From Myxococcota bacterium (lineage in GTDB: Bacteria > Myxococcota > XYA12-FULL-58-9 > JALHOP01): DNA of 64,000 nt. The notes below the pieces were generated by a model that saw only the letters and a list, made by a program, of their open reading frames with translations, searched no databases and was not told the DNA's origin. Shown here piece after piece: positions 54,947-63,128 of the stretch. Within the stretch, counting starts at the first letter, position 1. Each line of letters opens with the position of its first letter. The DNA lies in NCBI GenBank assembly GCA_022842935.1, contig JALHOP010000016.1, positions 1-64,000 of the forward strand. Reading direction: 5' to 3'. Made by a program: the position numbers and the translations under genes.

Positions 54947-55945
54947 CTACGTGTCCGAGGGCTCGTCAGCCGGCGTCGCCGGAGCAACCGCCGGCACTCG
55001 TGTCGCCTTGGCCCAGCTCTCTTCGCCTTCGCCCGGACTCCAGGCCTCGACACGGTTGCCTCCCCGTCCGCGCGCCTTGTCGAGGCTAGCCTCCGCGGCG
55101 TTGAGTAGCTCGTCGACCGTCTCGAGTGCCCCAGTCGGATAGGTTGCGACGCCTACGGAGACGGAGAGCTCGGCACGCACGCTACCCGGGAACGTGTAGC
55201 TCGCGACCGCGGCGCGCAAGCGCTCGCCCGCTGCTCTGCCCTGCGCCCCGTCGGTATGCGGCAACAAGACGCCGAACTTGTGCGGGCCCATGCGCGCGAG
55301 AATGTCAGCCGTTCGCAGGTTGCGCGTGAGGATGGTGGCGAGATCGCTGATGATGGCATCGCCCGCGAGGTGACTGACGCGCTGCTCGACCGTCCGCACG
55401 TCGTCGAGTTCGAGGACGCCAACCGACATGGCGAGCTTGTGCCGTCGCGACCGAGATAACTCCCGACGCGTGAGGTCGAGGAGATGCCGACGGTTGGCAA
55501 GGCCGGTGAGCTCGTCGTGCGTCCCGAGGCGTCGGTGGCGTTCGTCGGCGCGCTTGAGCTCGTCGTGCAGGCTACGCAGACGCAACTGAACCTTGATGCG
55601 CCCCAACAAGTCCTCGGCATCGAACGGTCGGGTCAGATAGTCGTTGGCTCCAGCCTCGAAGCTGACGTTGCGCGTGTCGTCTTCAGCTTGCGAGGTCACG
55701 AGGATGACCGGCAGGCTATCCCAATCGCGGTGAGCTCGAATGCCGCGCACGAGTTGAATCCCGTCGAGGCGCGGCATGACGATGTCGCTGACGACGATGG
55801 CGACTTGACCAGAGAGCGCGATCGGGAGGGCCTCCGCGCCATCCGCCGCCTCGAGGACTCTCAGCGACAGCGAGGACTGTTCGAGCATACGCCGCGTCGC
55901 GGTGCGAAGCGCCTCACTGTCGTCCACCACCAGGACCGTGCTCAC
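54947..55945 (-). CDS. Response regulator with degenerate GGDEF domain
   Basis: A 332-residue protein starting at GTG. REC domain 1-120: VLVVDDS, the phosphorylated Asp in VSDIVMPRLDG (about 54), and the Lys/Pro region PF. A GGDEF-like domain follows (DELTGLANRRHLLDL), but the active-site loop reads GPHKF instead of GGDEF, so cyclase activity is probably lost; it may be a c-di-GMP or GTP sensor or a pseudo-enzyme. It overlaps the active REC-GGDEF gene upstream by four bases (GTGA), so the two are coupled. Confidence 0.8.
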   Translation of the reverse strand: MSTVLVVDDSEALRTATRRMLEQSSLSLRVLEAADGAEALPIALSGQVAIVVSDIVMPRLDGIQLVRGIRAHRDWDSLPVILVTSQAEDDTRNVSFEAGANDYLTRPFDAEDLLGRIKVQLRLRSLHDELKRADERHRRLGTHDELTGLANRRHLLDLTRRELSRSRRHKLAMSVGVLELDDVRTVEQRVSHLAGDAIISDLATILTRNLRTADILARMGPHKFGVLLPHTDGAQGRAAGERLRAAVASYTFPGSVRAELSVSVGVATYPTGALETVDELLNAAEASLDKARGRGGNRVEAWSPGEGEESWAKATRVPAVAPATPADEPSDT

Positions 55946-56946
55946 GAGGTGGCTCGCTCCGGGCGGTAGAGATAGTTCATGTGCTGGTGCAGGCAGATGC
56001 GATTACGGCCTTCACGTTTCGCCTGGTAGAGCGCCTGGTCCGCGAAAGCGACCAGCTGTTCGGCCGTCGCGATGTTCTTGTTGGGATAGAACGAAATACC
56101 AATGGATACTGTGATGGGGTGCTGGACGTTGTTGTCGTTGAACTCGTGGCGCCCCACGGTGCGCCAGATGCGCTCTGCGACCGCGAGCGACCCCGAGAAG
56201 TGGGTCTGAGGCAAGATGACCAAGAACTCTTCTCCGCCATAGCGAGCGAGCAAATCGATCTCGCGAACGCAACGCGTGAGTACCTGCGCAAGCTCGCCCA
56301 ACACGTAGTCGCCGAACAGATGGCCGAAGCGGTCGTTCACTTTCTTGAAGTGATCGACGTCGATCATGAGAAGCGAGAGCGGATCGTTGTAGCGCTGCGC
56401 GCGCATGAACTCGTCTTTGAGACGCTGCTGCATGGCGCGGTGATTGAACAGCCCGGTGAGATCGTCGGTCATCGACAACGCTTCGAGCTCGCGGCGCTTG
56501 GTGTTGATCTTGTCCTGCAGCGCTTTGATGCGAAGCATCGACGCGACGCGGGCGCGCAGCTCGAGCGGATTGTAGGGCTTGGCGAGATAGTCATCGGCCC
56601 CGAGCTTGAGGCCAGTGACCTTGCTATCGACGTCGCCCTTCACGGTCACGAGGATGATCGGGATGAAGGCGTCCGCGGAAAGCGACTTCACGATCCGGCA
56701 AACCTCGAGCCCGTTCATCTTCGGCATCATGACGTCGAGGATGAGGAGGTCCGGCGCCGACTCTCGCACGCGCTCGATCGCCTGCACACCGTCCGTCGCG
56801 GTCTCCAAGGCGTAGCCCAGCCCATCGAGAGTCTCAGCGACCAAACGCAGGTTGTTGGGGTCGTCGTCGACCACGAGGATGCGCGGTTTCTGTGGCGGCT
56901 CCGCCACCTTCTGGCCTTCCTCGAGGCGCCGTCCAATTCGCGACAT
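55942..56946 (-). CDS. Response-regulator diguanylate cyclase (REC-GGDEF)
   Basis: A 334-residue protein resembling PleD/WspR-type cyclases. The REC domain has ILVVDDDPNNLRLV, LDVMMPKMNG (phospho-Asp) and ADDYLAKPYNPLEL. The GGDEF domain has SMTDDLTGLFNHRA, the metal-binding IDVDHFKKVND and an intact GGEEF loop (LARYGGEEFLVI). It makes c-di-GMP, probably when phosphorylated. It starts at 56946 (sequence before that is random). No histidine kinase is in the window. Target candidates include the PilZ protein at 49900. Confidence 0.9.
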   Translation of the reverse strand: MSRIGRRLEEGQKVAEPPQKPRILVVDDDPNNLRLVAETLDGLGYALETATDGVQAIERVRESAPDLLILDVMMPKMNGLEVCRIVKSLSADAFIPIILVTVKGDVDSKVTGLKLGADDYLAKPYNPLELRARVASMLRIKALQDKINTKRRELEALSMTDDLTGLFNHRAMQQRLKDEFMRAQRYNDPLSLLMIDVDHFKKVNDRFGHLFGDYVLGELAQVLTRCVREIDLLARYGGEEFLVILPQTHFSGSLAVAERIWRTVGRHEFNDNNVQHPITVSIGISFYPNKNIATAEQLVAFADQALYQAKREGRNRICLHQHMNYLYRPERATS

Positions 56947-57013
56947 CGCTGGCTGAATCGTACCACAGAAAGGTATCGGTGCTGTCGGACCTTGGTGATA
57001 GGAGAGGATTCGT

Positions 57014-57862
57014 ATGTTCACGACCCGCCAAGCCGCCCGGTTGGTGAAGCTCTCCGAGCAGCGCGTCCGCACGGTGGCGCGCGTCGCCCTGCCCTCTGGC
57101 GACCAATCGCTTTCGTCGAACCCAGATCAGCCCACATTCGCCTTCCAAGATCTGGCAGTGCTGCGTACTGCGGCTCGCCTCATCTCCGAAGGTCTGTCGG
57201 CCTCGCGGGTCGAGCGCGCCCTCGCGGCCCTGCGTCGTCAGCTCGGCGCCCAATCGCTCTCGTCGCTCCAGCTTCGGGTCGACGCGGGCGTGCTCGTAGC
57301 GAGCGACGGAAGCCACGCTTGGGAGCCGGTGAGCGGTCAGGCCTGCTTTGCGTTCGGCTCGCCCAAGGCCGCCGAGGTCACGCAAACGCGCAACGCCGCG
57401 AAGCTCGTCGATACACTCGGCGCGATCTTCGACGGCCCCAGCGACATGACGGCTGCCGACCACTGGTTCGACATGGCCATGACGCTCGAAGAGAGCGACG
57501 CGTCAGGCGCTTACGACGCCTATCTGCGCGCCCTCACCTGTAACCCCGAGCACGTCGAAGCGACCATCAATATTGGCCGCATGTGCTCCGATGGCGGTGA
57601 CCTCAAGCGCGCGGCCGCCTACTTTCGAAACGCGGTTCGCATCGACCCGACACACCCGGTGGCCCACTTCAATCTCGCCGTCACCCTCCACGATCTCGGC
57701 GACTGGGCGGGCGCCGAAGCAGCGTATCGCGCCTCGCTGGCCCACGACCCAGGCTTCGCCGACGCCCACTTCAACCTGGCCGCGCTCCTCGAGCAGCGCG
57801 GTCAACGCGACGAGGCATTGAAGCATCTCAAGGCCTACGATGACGCGCGCCGCGACGCGTAG
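57014..57862 (+). CDS. MerR-type DNA-binding domain fused to TPR repeats
   Basis: A 282-residue protein. Residues 1-75 form a MerR-like winged helix (FTTRQAARLVKLSEQRVRTV and AFQDLAVLRTAARLISEGLS). A linker with beta strands follows (to about 150), then about three TPR units (about 150-275) with HVEATINIGRMCSDGGDLKRA and HPVAHFNLAVTLHDLGDW. No ligand-sensing Cys or coiled-coil dimer region as in classical MerR is seen. Probably a transcription regulator whose TPR part binds proteins. Alone on the plus strand. Confidence 0.78.
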   Translation: MFTTRQAARLVKLSEQRVRTVARVALPSGDQSLSSNPDQPTFAFQDLAVLRTAARLISEGLSASRVERALAALRRQLGAQSLSSLQLRVDAGVLVASDGSHAWEPVSGQACFAFGSPKAAEVTQTRNAAKLVDTLGAIFDGPSDMTAADHWFDMAMTLEESDASGAYDAYLRALTCNPEHVEATINIGRMCSDGGDLKRAAAYFRNAVRIDPTHPVAHFNLAVTLHDLGDWAGAEAAYRASLAHDPGFADAHFNLAALLEQRGQRDEALKHLKAYDDARRDA

Positions 57863-57865
57863 GCG

Positions 57866-58549
57866 CTAGGGGTTCGCGTTCGCGCGCAACTGACCCACCG
57901 CGAACTGGCCGTTTCCGAAGAAGCCGACCACATAGATGTCGCGGGTCGCCGGGTCTTGCCGGAGCCAGTACTCGAGCGGCACCCAGCGCGGGTCGCTCGT
58001 GCGTGGGTTGGCGTCGACATAGAGGTGATCGCCTCTCTGCTGCACCGCCAAGGGACGGCTCGCCCAGTTTCGACGCGCTTCCTCGAGCGTCGTGTTCGCG
58101 TAAGGATTGCCCGGACCGAAAAACGTCCAGCGTCCGTTGAACGTCAGCGCCCCGTCGCTCTGCCGATCGAGGAGCACGCCCCCGAAGTGCGCTTGGTTCG
58201 GATTGTACGAGCTGTGTTTCCAGTAGACGTTCCCCGAGAAGACGCGCGGGACATCGGCCAGGTCGACGGGACCGGCCGCATTGAAGGCGTTCCAGATGCG
58301 CTCCATCTCGACGCCGCAGTCGCCGCGATAACAGAGGTTGCGGGGGAAACGCGGCGTCGGCGCTTCAGGCGCTGCGCCGGGTGGCTGCAGCGCCAAGGTC
58401 GGGTTGCTGGGTGCGAGCATGCTTGGCCGCGGGCCGTCACGGCCATCCACGTGTGCAGGCGCGCGGGCAGCGGGCACCGCCACGTCCACTTCGATGGGGA
58501 GTTCCGCGGTCAGGGCCGAAGGATTCAGCGCAACAGCTTCGATAGGCAT
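57866..58549 (-). CDS. Unknown protein with disordered N-terminus
   Basis: A 227-residue protein. The first 80 residues are Pro/Ala-rich. From about 83 (RFPRNLCYRGDCGVEME) a compact domain follows with aromatic strands (VYWKHSSYNPNQAHFGG and RWTFFGPGNPYANT). The cysteines near 84-90 may bind metal. No signal peptide, no recognised family. The ATG at 58549 lies eight bases after a shared promoter-like element. Function unknown. Confidence 0.7.
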   Translation of the reverse strand: MPIEAVALNPSALTAELPIEVDVAVPAARAPAHVDGRDGPRPSMLAPSNPTLALQPPGAAPEAPTPRFPRNLCYRGDCGVEMERIWNAFNAAGPVDLADVPRVFSGNVYWKHSSYNPNQAHFGGVLLDRQSDGALTFNGRWTFFGPGNPYANTTLEEARRNWASRPLAVQQRGDHLYVDANPRTSDPRWVPLEYWLRQDPATRDIYVVGFFGNGQFAVGQLRANANP

Positions 58550-58557
58550 GGCGGGTC

Positions 58558-58583
58558 ATATCGGACCGGTCGAGCGTCGGTTG
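58558..58583 (-). promoter_or_regulatory. CAACC-N15-CGATAT promoter-like element
   Basis: On the minus strand, CAACC (58583-58579) and CGATAT (58563-58558), 15 bases apart and eight bases before the start at 58549. It strongly resembles the amidase element. Confidence 0.5.
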
Positions 58584-58710
58584 CGGGATTGGATCGTGAC
58601 GGCGAGGTCTTGGTAACGACAACGGCGCAATCGCCTTGACACTAAAAAGACGTTTCAGTAGACGTCGCCCCCTCGTTGACGCCGGGAAACCGGTGCAGCG
58701 CGATTGGTTC

Positions 58711-58787
<77 letters not shown>

Positions 58788-58889
58788 TTCCTCCCCCGCC
58801 GGGAGATGGCAACTCGGACCATCGTCGCAAAAGCTGCTGGCGGCACTTGACGAGGCGCGCAGCGACGGGGCGTCTCCCCGAGAATCCCG

Positions 58890-59606
58890 ATGATGCATGC
58901 GCGGCCCTTCACTTCGGCGTTCCAGACGCGCTTCGACGGCGCGCCGAACGACATCCACGAGCATCTCTTGACGCACTTCGACAGTCGCGAGGTCGGCTCG
59001 GTATTCGTAACCCAGGAAACGACGCGCGACGCGGCCTTTGCCGACCGTCAGAGCGCCATCAAGTTCGCGGAGGGTCTCCTGCGTGAGGCCCTCGAGACCG
59101 GCAGCCTGAGCGAGCGCCCCGGCTGGAAGGTTCGATTGCTACGCTGGAAGCCCGACGGCTCGGTCGACATCGAGGCCCGCACGTCGCGCGTGGTTGGCCT
59201 AAACGCACTCGTCGAGATCACCGATCAGAATCGTCACCGCGTTCGCCGCATGCAGCGCAACAGCGGGGGCCGTAACAGCATCGTCCCCGTCATCGACGGA
59301 GTCAGCAAACGGCCTGTCACCGTCATGCAAGTGAGCGGCGGACCAAGGGACGACGGCTCCGTCGGGCTCTATACGATGTACCCTGGCGAACATGCCCCGA
59401 CGCATCGGGATGTCTTCGACCCCATCGTGGGAATGTCTGGTCCGCAATGGTGGAGCACCCGCGCCTTCGCGGCCCCCGAGAACGGAAAAGCGGGCCGACG
59501 GTCGCGTCCCCAGCGAAAGTGGCAACAAGAAAGGCGGCGGCCGTCGACGTCGACCGCAAGGCCACCCGCATCGCCGCCCTCGCGCTCGACCACCCAGGGC
59601 GTCTAG
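58890..59606 (+). CDS. Unknown protein, probably frameshifted near its C-terminus
   Basis: The frame from 58890 encodes 238 residues with QTRFDGAPNDIHEHLLTHF early and VQVSGGPRDDGSVGLYTMY and YPGEHAPTHRD in the middle. After about residue 197 it becomes an Arg/Pro/Ser-rich random tail. The +1 frame instead gives a sensible end (SGPTVASPAKVATRKAAAV to ERPEGGR) stopping at 59686. Adding one A to the AAAA run at 59486-59489 would join them (265 residues). No signal peptide, no recognised family. It begins about 100 bases after tRNA-Asp. Confidence 0.6.
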   Translation: MMHARPFTSAFQTRFDGAPNDIHEHLLTHFDSREVGSVFVTQETTRDAAFADRQSAIKFAEGLLREALETGSLSERPGWKVRLLRWKPDGSVDIEARTSRVVGLNALVEITDQNRHRVRRMQRNSGGRNSIVPVIDGVSKRPVTVMQVSGGPRDDGSVGLYTMYPGEHAPTHRDVFDPIVGMSGPQWWSTRAFAAPENGKAGRRSRPQRKWQQERRRPSTSTARPPASPPSRSTTQGV

Positions 59607-59694
59607 AACGCATCCAGACCCGTCAGGGGCGAAGCGCGCGTCTCGTTACGGCCACACCCCTCGAGCGACCTGAGGGCGGACGGTGAGATTCGCT

Positions 59695-60747
59695 CTAGCG
59701 CGGCACGAGCACCGTGAAAGTACCTCGGTGCTTGAACCGCCCGGCGACCTCCGCGGCGGCGTCGCCAACGCCCCAATAGATGTCCGCGCGAGCGGGTCCG
59801 ACAATCGCTGAGCCCGTGTCCATCGCGACCATCAGGTGGCGAAACGGGGTTGTCGGCTCCGCACTGTCGATGGGCAGCGTCGCCGAGATGAAGAAGAGCG
59901 TGCCATAGGGGTGCAACTTGTTGTCGACGGCGATGGAACGCTGCGGCACCAGCGTAAAGCCTTGGGCGCCATGACCCTGCTCATCCCCGACTGCCGGGCT
60001 CGCAGCAAAGAACACGAAGGGTTTGTTCTGTCGGCGCACTTCGACCGCCGCCTCCGGATTGGCTGCCATCCAGGCACGAATGGCCTGCATGCTCATCTCC
60101 TCCTTGGCGATGATGCCCCGGTCGATGAGGATGCGACCTATCGACGTGTACGGGTGGTCCGTTTTAGCGGCATATTCGAGTTTATGGACGCTGCCGTCGT
60201 CGAGCCGCAGGCGCGCCGACCCCTGAATCTGCGCGAAGAACGCGTCGATCGGGTCAGCCCAGAAGATCTCGAGCCCCTTGCCGGCGAGGGCACCCTCCTC
60301 GACTTCGGCGCGGGTTAGAGTGAGGTCCGCAGGGTTCTTCGGCTTGGCATAGAGCGCTGCGGAGTGACGTTCGGTTCGCGCGCGCGAGGCATCGAATACC
60401 GGCACGTAGTAGGCCGTGATGAGGCCGTCTTCTTCGCCCACGGCTGCGATCCGCGCAGGCGTGAAGTGGTCCTCGAAAAAGAGCCGAGCCTCTTGCCGCC
60501 GGAGCGGACCGCGGGCGAGGGCGAGGCGGCAGATCGGGTGCAGCGCGCCTTGCGTTACCGAGCGACAACTGCTCGCGAAGGTTGCGTAAGCAACGTCGTG
60601 GGCGTCTTCGCTCCAGCCGTCGAGCTCGCCCCAACCAACGACCCGGAGCTGGGCGCCAGCGACCGCCGGTGGGGGGGTGACCCCGGACGACGTGCAGGCA
60701 AGCGCCGCGGACAGGACCGCCAAAACCAGGACTTTTGAGAGCTTCAC
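59695..60747 (-). CDS. mltA: Lytic murein transglycosylase A (MltA)-type lipoprotein
   Basis: A 350-residue lipoprotein starting at GTG (lipobox SAALACTSS). The MltA domain contains GLITAYYVPVFDASRARTE, the insertion and double-psi barrel with KTDHPYTSIGRILIDRG, and the 3D domain near the end (MVAMDTGSAIVGPARADIYWG, catalytic Asp in MDTG). It cleaves peptidoglycan glycan strands to 1,6-anhydro products. Divergent from the phospholipase D gene. Confidence 0.87.
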   Translation of the reverse strand: MKLSKVLVLAVLSAALACTSSGVTPPPAVAGAQLRVVGWGELDGWSEDAHDVAYATFASSCRSVTQGALHPICRLALARGPLRRQEARLFFEDHFTPARIAAVGEEDGLITAYYVPVFDASRARTERHSAALYAKPKNPADLTLTRAEVEEGALAGKGLEIFWADPIDAFFAQIQGSARLRLDDGSVHKLEYAAKTDHPYTSIGRILIDRGIIAKEEMSMQAIRAWMAANPEAAVEVRRQNKPFVFFAASPAVGDEQGHGAQGFTLVPQRSIAVDNKLHPYGTLFFISATLPIDSAEPTTPFRHLMVAMDTGSAIVGPARADIYWGVGDAAAEVAGRFKHRGTFTVLVPR

Positions 60748-60814
60748 AGACCCACCAGATCGCGATTCGGTCTCCCAAGCAAGACACCCGACGCGGTGTC
60801 GGCACGTGCCCGCG

Positions 60815-60841
60815 CAACCCTTGTCCTGTTTGCTCGGATAA
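60815..60841 (+). promoter_or_regulatory. CAACC-N16-GGATAA promoter-like element
   Basis: CAACC (60815-60819) and GGATAA (60836-60841), about 28 bases before the phospholipase D ATG. Confidence 0.4.
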
Positions 60842-60869
60842 CCTCCACGAACTATCGACAGGCAGGCCC

Positions 60870-62822
60870 ATGACCTCAGAGCTCGCAACCCAAGCGGTGC
60901 AAGCTGGTGCCGGGGTGTCTACCGACGCCGTCTCCGCCCCTGCGGGCGAGCCGTTCCGCCGTGACACGCGCCCTCGCCTTCCCGTGGAGGCCCCACGCGC
61001 ACCGATGGGCGCGGCCGCGCTGCTTGGCCTGGGTCAAAGTGAGCATCCCACGGGTTTTGCCGCCGTGTTGCGGCCGTCCCGCGTTCGGCCACCGTCGGCC
61101 CCGACATACCTCGCGAACCCAACGAGCCTGCGTGAGGCGTTCGACGCGATTCCCGGTGGAGGTCCCGCCCGAACGCGTCAGCTTACCGGCAACGTCGAGT
61201 CGTGGGCGTCGACCTGGGATATGTTGACCCGCGCAGGCAGCACCATCGATGCGACCTACTTCATCATCGAGCGCGACATTTACGGCTTCGCGTTCCTGGG
61301 TCACCTCCTGCGCAAGCAACGGCGCGAGGTTCGTGTGCGCCTGATGACGGATGCAACGGCGGACTTCAATGGAGTGAACGGTTTCACGCAGCAGGTAGCC
61401 ATCGCGTGGCCACCACAAGCGGGAGGCAAAGATTACCTCGAGGAGCTCGCTGCTGCGGGTAGCGAGGTCGCCGTCTACCACCGCCACATGCAGCGTCTCT
61501 TGCGCACTCCAGAGGCGCTGTTCCTCGGCACCTCGACCATCGCCTCCGTGAATCACGACAAGATCCTCGTGACCGACGGACGCGTGGGAAAGACGGGTGG
61601 ACGCAACATCGGACGCGAATACTTCGTCGATCCGGCGGACCTCCCGTCGGCATGGCGCGACGGTGACTCCGAGGTTCGTGGTGAAGAGCAGGCCCGCGAC
61701 TTCACGGCCGCCTTCGAGCGCGAGCTCCACAGCAGCGCCGCCTCCCGCGTCACACCCGATATGTTTGGCAACCTGGCCGAGCGCGACATCGAGCTCCTTG
61801 GCGCCTACCACCTGATGAACCTGTGGATGAACGATCCTCCTCTCGCAGAGGCGGAGCAGCAAGCAGTGCGGGGCGACGCCCAAAGGCGATCCGCGCTGGC
61901 GGACAACCTCGTGCGCCGTGCCATCGCAGCCTTGCCCGGCGACGGCGTCCTGCGTGCTCCGTCGCGGCGCGACCGCGAAGCCCTTACGCGTCTCGCGAAC
62001 GAGCTGGTTCGCTACACCCGCACGCGGGGCTCGGCGCGCACCTACAACCGTGATGAGCGCTTCTTCGAAGCCGAAGTTAAGGTCATCGACCAGACCTCGA
62101 TTGCTGCCGGACGCTACAACGAGATCGCTCCATCGCTCACGACGCTGGTGCGCGGTGCACAGAATCGCATCGTCATCCAGAACCCGTACGTCGTCCTGAC
62201 CCGCGAAGAAATCGATGAGCTCGCGCGCGCCTCGTCACGCGGAGTCGAAATCTGGTTCGGCACCAACAGCCCCATGTCGACCGATAGCACCGTGACCCAG
62301 GCGTACTTCCTCGAGGACTGGGCCTACATTCTGGCGCGCGTCCCGACAGCGCGCTTCTTCGTGGCGACGGGCACCAACAAGTTCCACGGCAAGATGGCGA
62401 TCATCGACGACCAGGTGTCGATCGTGTCGAGCTACAACGCTGACTGGTTGTCCGCTTACGTGAACAGTGAGATCGGAGAGGTCACCTGGTCCGCCGCGCG
62501 TGCCGCCGACCTGATGGCGCGCTTCATGCGAGACTACAACGACCCCTCGAACGGCGTGCGCGAATACACGATCCGCAAGAATCCCGACGGTTCCGCCGTC
62601 CTGGTCGATCGCAACGCCGGCACCGGGCGACCACCGGACTGGCAACCCGTCGTCGTGTTCGGGCCGGAGAATCACTTGTCAGCAGAGATCCTCGCCGACT
62701 ACGCCAAGCGGCGTCGTGACTGGGACCGACGCAGAGGCTACCTCGCCCAGCTCGCGCCACTGCAGCATCCGCCACTCACCTATCCCGCGCCTCTCCCTGG
62801 GCGACGTCCGACGCAGCCATGA
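60870..62822 (+). CDS. Phospholipase D-family protein without signal peptide
   Basis: A 650-residue protein with two HKD motifs: NHDKILVTDGRVGKTGG (about 228) and FHGKMAIIDDQVSIVSSYNAD (split: H-x-K near 505, then VSSYNAD), each with the downstream Asn. The first 100 residues are Pro/Ala-rich and probably disordered. It would hydrolyse phospholipids or other phosphodiesters, or act like cardiolipin synthase; the two-motif pattern and size favour a PLD effector or lipase. No signal peptide is seen. Confidence 0.8.
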   Translation: MTSELATQAVQAGAGVSTDAVSAPAGEPFRRDTRPRLPVEAPRAPMGAAALLGLGQSEHPTGFAAVLRPSRVRPPSAPTYLANPTSLREAFDAIPGGGPARTRQLTGNVESWASTWDMLTRAGSTIDATYFIIERDIYGFAFLGHLLRKQRREVRVRLMTDATADFNGVNGFTQQVAIAWPPQAGGKDYLEELAAAGSEVAVYHRHMQRLLRTPEALFLGTSTIASVNHDKILVTDGRVGKTGGRNIGREYFVDPADLPSAWRDGDSEVRGEEQARDFTAAFERELHSSAASRVTPDMFGNLAERDIELLGAYHLMNLWMNDPPLAEAEQQAVRGDAQRRSALADNLVRRAIAALPGDGVLRAPSRRDREALTRLANELVRYTRTRGSARTYNRDERFFEAEVKVIDQTSIAAGRYNEIAPSLTTLVRGAQNRIVIQNPYVVLTREEIDELARASSRGVEIWFGTNSPMSTDSTVTQAYFLEDWAYILARVPTARFFVATGTNKFHGKMAIIDDQVSIVSSYNADWLSAYVNSEIGEVTWSAARAADLMARFMRDYNDPSNGVREYTIRKNPDGSAVLVDRNAGTGRPPDWQPVVVFGPENHLSAEILADYAKRRRDWDRRRGYLAQLAPLQHPPLTYPAPLPGRRPTQP

Positions 62823-63128
62823 GGCGACGCGGGGGGGCTAGGCGACTCGCCGCGGTGGCCTAGGTCGACCTCTCGAGGCACTCGCAACGCCGCTCGGTAC
62901 GCCTGTGGAGGCTGGGATGTCCGTTGGCAGGCAAGGCCGCCATGGTCCAGTTGCTGTCTTCGCTCACATAGACGCGGACCCCGAGATGCACCGCCGCAAG
63001 CGGCTAGGCACGTACCAACACCAGTGGGGCTATCCCATGAGCACGCGGAGCGGCCGCTAACAAGCATCGCCGGTCCCTGTCGAGGCCCGCACGCAACCGG
63101 AGATGGGTGAATGTGGGTACGCTGATCC
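62823..63128. other. Intergenic stretch before the HYR-type gene
   Basis: No convincing gene. A 47-codon frame from 62918 exists but has no protein-like features. A weak CAACC-N16-GGGTAC element at 63094-63120 ends eight bases before the ATG at 63129. Confidence 0.4.

Noticed and set aside
60747..60888. Longer MltA start upstream of 60747
   Set aside because: The GTG at 60747 yields a standard lipobox and the upstream part overlaps the divergent control region.
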